Shown here in pieces: positions 16,629 through 24,667 of a DNA stretch of 64,000 nucleotides; the first letter of the stretch is position 1, and every line of letters starts with the position of its first letter. The notes beneath the pieces were generated by a model. It searched no databases. It was not told the DNA's origin and worked only from the letters and a program-made list of their open reading frames with translations. The DNA lies in NCBI GenBank assembly GCA_963813525.1, contig CAWEZI010000003.1, positions 1-64,000 of the forward strand. The letters are read 5' to 3'. Source of the DNA: Bog-756 sp963813525. GTDB taxonomy: Bacteria > Actinomycetota > Acidimicrobiia > Acidimicrobiales > RAAP-2. Position numbers and translations under genes: made by a program.

Positions 16629-16747
16629 CGATGGACTGCTCCTTTGTCGTCTGTCGCTCTTGCTGGTTGCCGGACGTCGGTCGCTCTTTTGTGCTGATGG
16701 TGCCGCCGTCGGTCGATCGTCGCACCCCTCTCGGGGTGTCTCTGCCG

Positions 16748-17308
16748 TCATTCGGTGTCTATCTGCCGACGAGCCTGGCGGAGCGCCACCGCCTTGGCCG
16801 CCCGCTCGTCCCGGAAGGCTCCGATGCGAGACAAGGTGGTGTCGAGACGAACCAGAAGTTTGTCGTTGGCATCGATGGCATCGTCCAGAAGCTGTCGGCG
16901 GCGCTCAGGGCCCGCCGCTCCCCATCGGAACTCGGACCGCAGCCGGTCGAGCACATCGATGTCCTCGGTGTCCAACACCACCCGGACCTCGGCCAGGGAG
17001 AAGCCCAGGAGCTCCTGCAGCTCCCGGATGCGGATGACCCGGGCCATGTCGGTCACCGAGTAGAGGCGCTCGCCCTTGCCTCGGTATCCGCTCGGCTTTA
17101 TCAGACCGAGCTCCTCCCAGTAACGGAGGGTGCGGGTGGTCAGGCCGGTCTGCCTGGCCAATTCCCCGATGCGCAGAACGGTCGACTCGGAGGTGGCGGC
17201 ATCACCCGGTCGGGAGGTGGCGGCATCACCCGGTCGGGAGGTGGCGGCATCACCCGGTCCGGAGGTGGCGGCATCCGGGTGGTCGGCGACAGTGCCGTGG
17301 CCGGTCAT
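16748..17308 (-). CDS. MerR-family regulator with repeat-expanded N-terminus
   Basis: The 186-residue protein has a MerR DNA-binding domain beginning at about residue 45 (LRIGELARQTGLTTRTLRYWEELGLI), followed by a dimerisation helix. No conserved metal-binding Cys pair is seen, so it is more like the drug-responsive or TipA/SoxR-unrelated MerR groups. The first 40 residues are unusual: DAATS(R/G)PG occurs four times in a row, encoded by a 24-bp DNA repeat. A downstream start near residue 40 cannot be ruled out. The ATG overlaps the TGA of the upstream MFS exporter by four bases, which suggests it controls that exporter. Confidence 0.88.
   Translation of the reverse strand: MTGHGTVADHPDAATSGPGDAATSRPGDAATSRPGDAATSESTVLRIGELARQTGLTTRTLRYWEELGLIKPSGYRGKGERLYSVTDMARVIRIRELQELLGFSLAEVRVVLDTEDIDVLDRLRSEFRWGAAGPERRRQLLDDAIDANDKLLVRLDTTLSRIGAFRDERAAKAVALRQARRQIDTE
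17190..17275. repeat. 24-bp in-frame tandem repeat in the MerR gene
   Basis: Three copies of a 24-bp unit (17190-17213, 17214-17237, 17238-17261) plus a partial fourth encode the DAATS(R/G)PG repeats. The units are nearly identical in DNA, indicating recent expansion by slippage. Copy number could vary between strains without shifting the frame. Confidence 0.85.
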
Positions 17309-19194
17309 CCCGCTTCCACCTGGGCGATCGAGCTGCTCGAGACGTCGTCACTCGACTCCAGCCGAGCCGACCCGGCACCGCCGGCCCCAGCCAGTTCCAG
17401 TGGGCGCCCGTCGCTGACCTCGGCCCCGTCGGCGCTCTCGGAGTCTTCGGCCGGTTCGGAGTAGACGTAGCGCCCGCCCCGCAGCCACGAGGCCCACGCG
17501 GCCAGCAGACTGACCGCGATGGCGAAATCGAGGGCGGCGTGCAGCCCGGTCTGGAATGAGTTGCTGATGAGACTGGGGAAGAAACGACGGCCGGTGAGGA
17601 CCTGCTGCTGGGCCACCGTGAGCTGGCTCAGGGCATGGGTCCCGATGAGATGCTGAATTGGGTCATAGCCGAGGAAGGCGGCGAAGAGGGTGGACACCGG
17701 AGACAGGTGAGCGGCGGCGTTCGCAGTCTGAGGGGACACGCCGTGGGCGATGAGGCCGGCCGACAGGTTGTGGGGAAGGGACGCCATCAGCCCCACGATC
17801 ATCAGGGTGAAGAAGATCCCGATCGACAGAACCTGGGCCGAGTTCTGGAACGTCGTGTTCATGCCGGAGCCGGCACCCCGGTGCTGGGGAGGCAGGCTGT
17901 TCATGACACCGGCCCGATTGGGGGACCCGAATGAGGCCATGGTGAGCCCGGTCAAGAGGAGCACCACGGCAAACAGCCAGTAAGGGAAGTCGACCGGCAG
18001 GAGCTCCAGGAGGAGCAGGCAGATGGCCGAACCCACCATGCCGCCGGTGGCGAAGGGACGGGCGCCGTAGCGGTCGGAGAGGACACCCGATATCGGGCCG
18101 GCGATGAGAAATCCTGCCGTCAAGGGGAGCATGGCGATGCCCGCCCACAGCGGGGTCACGCTGAAGGCGTAGCCGTGGAGCGGCAGCCAGATGCCTTGCA
18201 GCCAGATGATCAGCATGAACATGAGCCCGCCGCGACTCAGGGCGGCCAGGAAACTGGCCAGTACGCCGCTGGTGAAGGCGCGGATCTTGAACAGCTGCAG
18301 GCGGAACATGGGCTGGGGAACCTTGGTCTCGATCACACAGAAGGCGATCAGAAACACGATGCCGAGGACCAGGGCGCCGAGGACCATCGGGTTCGTCCAG
18401 CCCATGACGTGGTGACCATAGGGTTCGATGCCGTAGGTGATCCCCACCATGACCAGAATGAGCCCGAGGGCGAAGGTGATGTTGCCGGGCCAGTCGATCC
18501 GAGCCGGCCGAGGCTTACCCGTCTCCCGCAGCTTGATATAGCCCACCACCGTGGCGAACAGACCGATCGGCACCGACACCAAGAAGATGAGCCGCCAGTT
18601 GATGGGGGCAAGGATCCCGCCCAGCACCAGGCCGATGAAGGTTCCGCTGAAGGCGGCGGCCTGGTTGACACCGAGGGCCATGCCCCGCTGGTTGTCCGGG
18701 AAGACATCGGTGAGGATGGCCGATGAGTTGGCCATCAGCATGGCCGCCCCCACCCCCTGGAAGATCCGCATGGTGATCAGCCAGATACCGGCAGCATGTC
18801 CGGTCGTCCAGGTGATGCTGAGCATGAGCGAAAAGAAGGTGAAGACGGCAAAACCGAGGTTGTAGGTCCGGACCCGCCCGTAGATGTCGCCGAGCCGGCC
18901 GAGGCTGACAACCAGGACGCTGGTGATCACCAGAAAGCCGAGGATCATCCACAACAGGTAGAAGGTATTGCCCGGCTCGAGGGGGTCGATCCCGATCCCT
19001 CGGAAGATGTCCGGAAGGGAGATGAGCACGATCGAGCCGTCGATGGTGGCCATCAGCATGCCCAGGGTCGAGATAAAAAGGGCGATCCACTTGTAGTTGG
19101 CCGGGATCGGATCCAACGCCCGATCGCGCCGTGGGGGCACCGTCACCACACTTTTGGCTGTATGCCCTATCGCCATCGACCACCCGATCCGCAT
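17305..19194 (-). CDS. MFS drug exporter, 14-helix DHA2 (EmrB/QacA) type
   Basis: This 629-residue protein has about fourteen hydrophobic segments and the DHA2 pattern: helix 1 with MLMATIDGSIVLISLPDI (motif D1-like), LGRLGDIYGR (motif A), and RIFQGVGAAMLMANSSAIL (motifs B/C region). DHA2 transporters expel drugs by proton antiport. A long hydrophilic segment between late helices and a Ser/Glu-rich C-terminal tail are present. The start may be ATG 19194 or ATG 19176; both give the same membrane domain. It is followed, with overlap, by the MerR gene. An ACGT-rich palindrome lies about 20 bases upstream. Confidence 0.9.
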   Translation of the reverse strand: MRIGWSMAIGHTAKSVVTVPPRRDRALDPIPANYKWIALFISTLGMLMATIDGSIVLISLPDIFRGIGIDPLEPGNTFYLLWMILGFLVITSVLVVSLGRLGDIYGRVRTYNLGFAVFTFFSLMLSITWTTGHAAGIWLITMRIFQGVGAAMLMANSSAILTDVFPDNQRGMALGVNQAAAFSGTFIGLVLGGILAPINWRLIFLVSVPIGLFATVVGYIKLRETGKPRPARIDWPGNITFALGLILVMVGITYGIEPYGHHVMGWTNPMVLGALVLGIVFLIAFCVIETKVPQPMFRLQLFKIRAFTSGVLASFLAALSRGGLMFMLIIWLQGIWLPLHGYAFSVTPLWAGIAMLPLTAGFLIAGPISGVLSDRYGARPFATGGMVGSAICLLLLELLPVDFPYWLFAVVLLLTGLTMASFGSPNRAGVMNSLPPQHRGAGSGMNTTFQNSAQVLSIGIFFTLMIVGLMASLPHNLSAGLIAHGVSPQTANAAAHLSPVSTLFAAFLGYDPIQHLIGTHALSQLTVAQQQVLTGRRFFPSLISNSFQTGLHAALDFAIAVSLLAAWASWLRGGRYVYSEPAEDSESADGAEVSDGRPLELAGAGGAGSARLESSDDVSSSSIAQVEAG

Positions 19195-19210
19195 TGTCTG
19201 ATGGGTTTAC

Positions 19211-19227
19211 CTTAACGTGCACGTAAG
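19211..19227. promoter_or_regulatory. Candidate MerR operator upstream of the MFS exporter
   Basis: CTTAACGTGCACGTAAG contains a perfect 10-bp palindrome ACGTGCACGT (19215-19224) and CTTA/TAAG outer arms. MerR proteins bind dyads within their target promoters, and this is the only strong dyad upstream of the MFS/MerR pair. The link to the MerR protein is inferred from position. Confidence 0.45.
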
Positions 19228-19346
19228 CCAATTGGGGCGCGCCGCCGTTGTCCCTGACCAGAGGGGCGAACGGCCCCCACTCGACCGGGGACCCGGCAAA
19301 AACCCCGGTTGCGACCGGCGGTGGCTTAACGTCTGGGCCAGTGACT

Positions 19347-20192
19347 ATGGAGCAGACTTTGACGAGCCCGAACCGGCGGCAGGCGGGCCGGACGCGGGCT
19401 TATGGGGCTGCTCTAGCCGCCATCGGGTTCCTGCTGGCCGGTTGTGGCAGCTCGTTGATCGGACCGGCCTCGACCACGCCGACATCGTCGGCCGCTCCGG
19501 TATCCTCCACGTCGACCACCGGGATCAGTGGATCGGTGGGCGTGGCCTTTCCCGTCGTGACTTGTACGTCCAGCTCAGGGGCATCGTTGGGCGATCAGGG
19601 GTGGAAGCCCACCGTACTTCTGGCCCCCATCCCGACCACTCTTGTGGGCAAAGTCGAGTTCTACTCCGACGGGGTCCACACGGTGCTCGGCCCCGTCGGT
19701 TGGGCCTGTGCCCAAACACCCGGGACCGCCGGGGCCACAGGGCTGGTGGTCTCACCACCCGGTGTCCCCAATCCGTCGGGAAGCATTCCTGCCGCCGGCC
19801 AGCAGGGCATCTTCTCCATCTTCGACAACACCGGGCACGCCCAAGGGATCGCCCTCGTCTGTCCGTTCTTCACCGTGCCCAAGTGGCAGCAGACGGAGGC
19901 CAAGTGCACGGGGATCAAGCCGACGGGCGAACAGAGCTCCTTGCCCACCCCCGACGTTGCTTCGGTCACCGACCCGGCCGGCGCCGCCGGCAGCCTCGAA
20001 GGGTCGGGTGGTTCGCAGCCGGTTACCGGCACGGTCATCTTCCCTCAGGTCGTGCCGCAAGTGACGTACGGATCGCCTGTCCAAATCGCCGTCGAGTCGT
20101 GTTCGTTGACCGACGCATCGTTGTGTCCCACCATTCTCGCCGACTTCGACGTCCGCGAATTCCCGGTTCCCCTGACCGAGAGCCGCTCATAA
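19347..20192 (+). CDS. Secreted lipoprotein of unknown function
   Basis: The 281-residue protein has a lipoprotein signal: positively charged RRQAGRTR, a hydrophobic stretch, and lipobox LLAGC, so Cys 33 would be lipidated. A Ser/Thr/Pro-rich linker follows. The mature part has further Cys residues, paired in spacing (CTSSSG, CAQTPG, CPFF, CTGI, CSLTDASLC), suggesting disulfides. No known domain was recognised. ATG 19347 is preferred because it places the signal correctly; GTG 19341 is possible. It stands alone between the divergent MFS gene and the FtsH-like gene. Confidence 0.78.
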   Translation: MEQTLTSPNRRQAGRTRAYGAALAAIGFLLAGCGSSLIGPASTTPTSSAAPVSSTSTTGISGSVGVAFPVVTCTSSSGASLGDQGWKPTVLLAPIPTTLVGKVEFYSDGVHTVLGPVGWACAQTPGTAGATGLVVSPPGVPNPSGSIPAAGQQGIFSIFDNTGHAQGIALVCPFFTVPKWQQTEAKCTGIKPTGEQSSLPTPDVASVTDPAGAAGSLEGSGGSQPVTGTVIFPQVVPQVTYGSPVQIAVESCSLTDASLCPTILADFDVREFPVPLTESRS

Positions 20193-20205
20193 CCACTCAT
20201 CGCAA

Positions 20206-20345
20206 GGGCGCGGGCACGCTGTGCGCAAGCATGGTGTGAGCCCGCGTCCGAGGGTATAGGTTCGAAAGCGAGCCCCGCTGGCACGTCATGCGAGCGGGGA
20301 TTGCCGTCGACAGAGGGGCACTCGGTCGGCTCAGTTGAGCCGGCC
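20206..20345 (+). ncRNA. Hairpin-rich leader of the FtsH-like gene (candidate structured RNA)
   Basis: The 210-base gap before the FtsH-like ATG contains three stable stems in series. CGCGGGC/GCCCGCG pairs 20209-20215 with 20240-20246, CCCCGCT/AGCGGGG pairs 20273-20279 with 20293-20299, and GGTCGGCTC/GAGCCGGCC pairs 20324-20332 with 20337-20345 around an AGTT loop (one G-U). None is followed by a U-run. No known riboswitch core could be matched. It may be a new cis-acting RNA, a 5' UTR with attenuation, or simply GC-rich folding. Confidence 0.4.
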
Positions 20346-20402
20346 GTGGTACAGGCTGCGCAGAGCGTGCCGGTGCTGCGAGCGTCCAACTGGAGGCAGG
20401 GC

Positions 20403-22337
20403 ATGGAGAACGATCGAACACCCCCCGACACGGCAGAAACGAGACGGCGGGAGCGTGTGATAGGTGACACGGCCGGGGGGCAAACCGGCCAGGGTCTGCT
20501 GACACCCGACGGTGGCGGCGTGGCAACGATGGCCGTTACCGACGTCGGGGCCCATCAACGCCGGGCGCGCAGCTCCCGACTGCAACACCTGTGCATGGTC
20601 CTCGGGCTGATCGCCGGGCTGTTGGTGCTGCGCGATCTGTTCGATCCCGGCGCCACCATCCCCGTTCCCCATCTTCCGGCCTCCCTCGACCCACTCATGC
20701 CGGCCATGGCCCTCATCTTCATTTTGGGCCTGGTCATGGTGGTCCCCCTGCTGGCCGCCGGGCGCTCCCCCCACATTCTCTTCCGCCCGGACGAGATGAC
20801 CATGACCTTCGACGATGTCCGCGGCTCGGAGGGTCTGGTCGAAGAGGTCACCAAGACGCTCAATCTCTTTTTGGCCTATCGTCGGTTCGCCGACGAGATG
20901 GGCGGTTCGCCCCGTAAGGCCATCCTCTTCGAGGGACCGCCGGGCACCGGCAAGACCTATATGGCCAAAGCCATGGCCGCCGAAGCCGGGGTGCCCTTTC
21001 TCTTCGTGTCGTCGTCGGCCTTCCAGTCGATGTTCTACGGCCAGACCAATCGGAAGATCCGGGCCTACTTCAAAGCTCTGCGCCGTTACGCCCGCCGCGA
21101 GGGAGGGGCCATCGGCTTCATCGAAGAGCTGGATGCCATCGGGGCGGCACGGGGAACGGGACCGCACCACGGCGAAGGCGTTCCCGGTGTGGTCAACGAG
21201 CTCCTCGTGCAACTTCAGTCCTTCGAGCAGACACCGGTGTCGGTCCGAGTGAAGAGCTCCCTGGTCGATATGGTCAACACCTGGCTACCTCCCCATCGGC
21301 GCCTGCCGAGGCCCACCGTCGCCGCGGCCAATGTCCTGGTCATCGGGGCCACCAACCGAGCGTCGGACCTGGATCCTGCCCTGATGCGACCGGGGCGTTT
21401 CGACCGAACCATCTACTTCGGACTGCCCGGTCGCAGCGGGCGCCGCGACATCATCGACTACTACCTGGGGAAGAAGGCCCACGAGCCCGACCTCGACGAT
21501 CCGGTGCGGCGGGACACGCTGGCGGCGCTGACGGCCGGGTACTCCCCCGTCATGATCGAGCATGTGATGGACGAAGCATTGGTGTGGGCCCTCCGCCGAG
21601 GAGCGACCCGCCTGTCGTGGAACGACCTCCAGCAGGCCAAGATGACCGAGGAGATCGGATTGGCCCAGCCGGTCGAGTACACCGAGGCGGAAAGACGCAC
21701 TATCGCCACCCACGAAGCCGGGCACGCCACCGTGGCCTGGCTGGTGGGGCGGGGCCGCAAGCTGGAGGTGCTCACCATCGTGAAGCGCCGTGACGCCTTG
21801 GGCCTGCTCAGTCATTCCGAAGCGGAGGAGCGGTTCACCAAGACGAAGACCGAGCTCCGGGCGCTCATCGATATCGCCTTCGGTGGAATGGTGGCCGAGG
21901 AGATCTTTTTCGGTGAGACATCGACCGGAGTGGCCGGCGACCTCCAGGCGGCCACGCAGAGCGCATGTCAGATGGTCGGACTGTTGGGGATGGGCACCAC
22001 TTTGATCTCGGCGGCCGCCCTGGAGTACCCGGCGGGCGGAGTGGTCTCCAAGGTCCTGGCCACCGATGACGGTCGTGCCGAAGTCGAAGACCTGCTGTCG
22101 ACGGCCAAGGCGTCGGTGGCCGGCATGCTCGGTGAGCACCGTCACGTGGTCGAAGCGCTGCGGGACGCCCTCCTCGACCGCCACGAGCTCATCGGCGACG
22201 AGATCCTCGAGGTGATCCGGTCGGCCGGACCGACGCTGGCCGCGCCGTCGGGGCAGGCGGAGCCGGCGGGGCCGGCGCGTCAGCTGGTGGCCGGTGCCCA
22301 GGCACAGAGCGCGGTCAACCCGGCCAACGACGACTGA
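20403..22337 (+). CDS. Divergent FtsH-like membrane AAA protease
   Basis: From ATG 20403, which has a good Shine-Dalgarno (GGAGGCAGG), the protein is 644 residues. Two membrane helices (about 60-77 and 98-119) precede an AAA domain with Walker A GPPGTGKT (178-185) and the arginine-finger region RPGRFDR (329-335). The zinc protease domain has HEAGH (437-441) and a third ligand Asp in GVAGDL (513). Odd features are a Walker B of FIEELDAIG, with Glu in place of the usual Asp, and about 34 extra residues (276-309) between Walker B and the second region of homology. It probably degrades membrane or misfolded proteins like FtsH. An in-frame TTG at 20301 would add 34 residues and is less likely. Confidence 0.87.
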   Translation: MENDRTPPDTAETRRRERVIGDTAGGQTGQGLLTPDGGGVATMAVTDVGAHQRRARSSRLQHLCMVLGLIAGLLVLRDLFDPGATIPVPHLPASLDPLMPAMALIFILGLVMVVPLLAAGRSPHILFRPDEMTMTFDDVRGSEGLVEEVTKTLNLFLAYRRFADEMGGSPRKAILFEGPPGTGKTYMAKAMAAEAGVPFLFVSSSAFQSMFYGQTNRKIRAYFKALRRYARREGGAIGFIEELDAIGAARGTGPHHGEGVPGVVNELLVQLQSFEQTPVSVRVKSSLVDMVNTWLPPHRRLPRPTVAAANVLVIGATNRASDLDPALMRPGRFDRTIYFGLPGRSGRRDIIDYYLGKKAHEPDLDDPVRRDTLAALTAGYSPVMIEHVMDEALVWALRRGATRLSWNDLQQAKMTEEIGLAQPVEYTEAERRTIATHEAGHATVAWLVGRGRKLEVLTIVKRRDALGLLSHSEAEERFTKTKTELRALIDIAFGGMVAEEIFFGETSTGVAGDLQAATQSACQMVGLLGMGTTLISAAALEYPAGGVVSKVLATDDGRAEVEDLLSTAKASVAGMLGEHRHVVEALRDALLDRHELIGDEILEVIRSAGPTLAAPSGQAEPAGPARQLVAGAQAQSAVNPANDD

Positions 22338-22388
22338 GTCCCACGGTTCCACGGTCCCTCGGTCTGAGCGGACGCGGCCACCGGGGCG

Positions 22389-22844
22389 TCAGCCGCGCTC
22401 GGCGCAGTTGCTGCACCGGCCCCGGAACACCATTTCGAGGGTGTCGATGGTCATCCCGTAACGCTCGGCCCGGGGCAACGTCACCCCGGACACCCCTTTC
22501 GGTTCTACATCGAAGGTCAACCCGCATCCCTCGCAGATGAGGTGGTGGTGACCGGGGCCGATCTTGGGGTCGTAGCGGGTGGTGCCGTCACTCAGCCGGA
22601 TCTGGCTGATCTCGCCCATGTCGGCCAGCTCGTTGAGGGTGTTGTACACGGTGGCCAGGCTGATTTCGGGCACGGCCCGACGGGCGGCGGCGTGGACCTC
22701 CTCGGCCCTCAAATGGACGTGCTCCCCGTCGAGCGCACCGATGACAGCACGGCGCTGGGGAGTGATCCTCCATCCCCGGGCCTGCAGACGGTCTTGCAGG
22801 CGGGTCTGGCCGTCAGGGATCGGGACGGAGGACGACGGTGCCAC
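22389..22844 (-). CDS. Fur-family peroxide or metal regulator (CatR/PerR-like)
   Basis: The 151-residue protein has the Fur DNA-binding domain (RGWRITPQRRAVIGALDG, then ISLATVYNTLNELADMG) and a C-terminal metal domain with GHHHLICEGCG and CSNC, the two CxxC pairs of the structural zinc site. It begins one base after the catalase stop, so the two genes form one transcript. Position next to a monofunctional catalase parallels Streptomyces CatR/catA and suggests a PerR-type peroxide sensor; Fur or Zur roles cannot be excluded from sequence. Confidence 0.87.
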   Translation of the reverse strand: MAPSSSVPIPDGQTRLQDRLQARGWRITPQRRAVIGALDGEHVHLRAEEVHAAARRAVPEISLATVYNTLNELADMGEISQIRLSDGTTRYDPKIGPGHHHLICEGCGLTFDVEPKGVSGVTLPRAERYGMTIDTLEMVFRGRCSNCAERG

Positions 22845-22845
22845 C

Positions 22846-24309
22846 TCAGCCGCGGCGTTCCTTCACCCCGTGGGCCACACGCTCGCCGAAATCCGGGTCA
22901 GCGGCCCGGAAGTGGGCGATGCTCCGCTCGACGATCCCGTCACCGGTCACGCCGGCCGAAACGGCTCCCAGACCGGCGGCGATGTTGTCAACCAGACGCG
23001 CCTGGGCATCGGCCGGCTGTAGACGGTAGAGATCGCCCGCCTGGGAGAAATCATCGGTCTGACGTTGGTCCCGGTCGAACGTCCCCGTTTGGCCGCTGAC
23101 CGCCAGCGGAGCTGCATACGGCTCACCGGTCTCCACCGGACCCTCGAAACTGTTGGGCTCGTAATTCTTGGCCCGGCCACCGTTGCCATGGCCAGCCATC
23201 AATCCGTCACGCCCGTAGTTGTGGGCTTCCGTGGCGTGAGGGGCGTTGACCGCCAGCTGAGTATGGTTGATGCCCAAGCGGTACCGGTGGGCGTCACCAT
23301 AGGCAAACAGCCGGCCTTGCAGCATCTTGTCGGGCGAAGGACCGATACCGGGAACGAAGTTGCCCGGATCGAATGCCGACTGCTCGACGTCGCCGAAGTA
23401 GTTGTCGGCATTGCGATCGAGGGTCAACCGGCCCACCTCGATCAGGGGATAGTCCTTTTGAGACCACACCTTGGTCAGGTCGAACGGGTTCACCCGGTAG
23501 GTCGAGGCACCGTCGACCGGCATGATCTGCACTTTGACCGTCCACGACGGGAACTCGTCCCGGTCAATGGCGTCGACCAAGTCCAGTTGGTGGCTGTCCG
23601 GGTTGAGGCCGGCCATCTCCGCTGCCTCGGAGCTGTCGAGGCAGCGGATCCCCTGGTCGGTCTTGAAGTGGACCTTGACCCACACGGCCCGACCCTCGGC
23701 GTTCACCCACTGATAGGTGTGGGAGCTGAACCCGTCCATGTGGCGATAGGAAGCGGGAATGCCCCGGTCACCGAACAGCCAGGTGAACATGTGGGTGGCC
23801 TCGGGCGACAGGGAGAAGAAGTCCCAGACGTTGTCGGGCTCTTGATGATTGGTATAGGGGTCGGCCTTTTGGGAGTGGATGAAGTCGGGAAACTTGAGCG
23901 GGTCGCGGATGAAGAAGATCGGCGTGTTGTTGCCCACCAGGTCGTAGTTGCCATCCTCGGTATAGAACTTGACGGCGAAGCCCCGCGGGTCGCGCACTGC
24001 GTCGGCCGATCCTCGGCCCCCGGCCACCGTGGAGAACCGTACGAAGGTCTCCGTCCGTTTGCCGACTTCACCCAGGAACCGTGCCCGCGTCCACGGGGTG
24101 ACGTCGCCGGTGACCTCGAAAGTGCCGAAGGCAGCAGATCCGTTGGCATGGACGACCCGCTCCGGAATCCGCTCGCGGTTGAACCGGGCCAGCTTCTCGA
24201 GCAGGTGCTGATCCTGGACGAGGACCGGGCCCGCGGGGCCGGCCGTCTGGCTGTGCTGGTTGTCCACCACCGGTGCGCCGGACTCCGTGGTCAGTGCGGG
24301 TCGTGCCAT
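22846..24309 (-). CDS. katA: Monofunctional heme catalase
   Basis: The 487-residue protein is a clade-3-size catalase converting hydrogen peroxide to water and oxygen. The distal His is in VVHANGSAAFG (His54), the catalytic Asn in DLVGNNTPIFFIRD (about 127), and the heme-ligand Tyr in RLFAYGDAHRYRLG. ATG 24309 is chosen because GGAGG sits seven bases upstream. An earlier in-frame ATG at 24387 lies inside the PerR-like operator and would add an unrelated 26-residue leader. It is co-transcribed with the Fur-family gene downstream and is probably induced by peroxide. Confidence 0.93.
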   Translation of the reverse strand: MARPALTTESGAPVVDNQHSQTAGPAGPVLVQDQHLLEKLARFNRERIPERVVHANGSAAFGTFEVTGDVTPWTRARFLGEVGKRTETFVRFSTVAGGRGSADAVRDPRGFAVKFYTEDGNYDLVGNNTPIFFIRDPLKFPDFIHSQKADPYTNHQEPDNVWDFFSLSPEATHMFTWLFGDRGIPASYRHMDGFSSHTYQWVNAEGRAVWVKVHFKTDQGIRCLDSSEAAEMAGLNPDSHQLDLVDAIDRDEFPSWTVKVQIMPVDGASTYRVNPFDLTKVWSQKDYPLIEVGRLTLDRNADNYFGDVEQSAFDPGNFVPGIGPSPDKMLQGRLFAYGDAHRYRLGINHTQLAVNAPHATEAHNYGRDGLMAGHGNGGRAKNYEPNSFEGPVETGEPYAAPLAVSGQTGTFDRDQRQTDDFSQAGDLYRLQPADAQARLVDNIAAGLGAVSAGVTGDGIVERSIAHFRAADPDFGERVAHGVKERRG

Positions 24310-24377
24310 GGTCACCTCCGTGATCTCGCCGTCGCCCGACGGCCGAGCCTTGCCTCCTGATGCGAATGCTTCCAATA

Positions 24378-24392
24378 TTAGATCCATTCTAA
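24378..24392. promoter_or_regulatory. PerR/Fur-type box upstream of catalase
   Basis: TTAGATCCATTCTAA has perfect TTAGA/TCTAA arms in a 15-bp 7-1-7 layout like the PerR box. It lies about 70 bases upstream of the catalase start in an AT-rich patch within GC-rich DNA. The Fur-family protein encoded downstream of catalase is the likely ligand. Confidence 0.65.
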
Positions 24393-24527
24393 TTTAGCTG
24401 TCAAGGCGGAGACGTTTGCAGGTCAAGGCTGTAGGGCTGCTGGGCCCCTGGGCGTCGGGGTGGGTCAGGGTGACGGTGCGGAAAACGACCGGTCGATCGC
24501 TCGTCAGTGAGACGCGGCAAGAGGACA

Positions 24528-24571
24528 AAAGAGAAGAGGTGCACTCCGTGGGGAGCGCACCTCTTCTCTTT
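24528..24571. terminator. Long hairpin terminator, probably bidirectional
   Basis: AAAGAGAAGAGGTGC (24528-24542) pairs perfectly with GCACCTCTTCTCTTT (24557-24571); the loop holds an inner CTCC/GGAG stem. On the minus strand a U-rich CTCTTTTGTCC follows, making it an intrinsic terminator for the Ig-like secreted protein gene, whose stop is about 100 bases away. Its other side faces the catalase promoter, so it insulates the two units. Confidence 0.85.
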
Positions 24572-24667
24572 CTGTGATTTCCATATGCCCGACGAAACCC
24601 CTGCCGTTCCCGCAGCCGGGCCTGGGTTGCCGGTCTGGCCAACGGGTCTGATCCCCGAGGAACTCGC

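Noticed and set aside
20255..20270. tRNA T-loop-like GGTTCGAAA
   Set aside because: No cloverleaf, acceptor stem or anticodon arm can be built around it.
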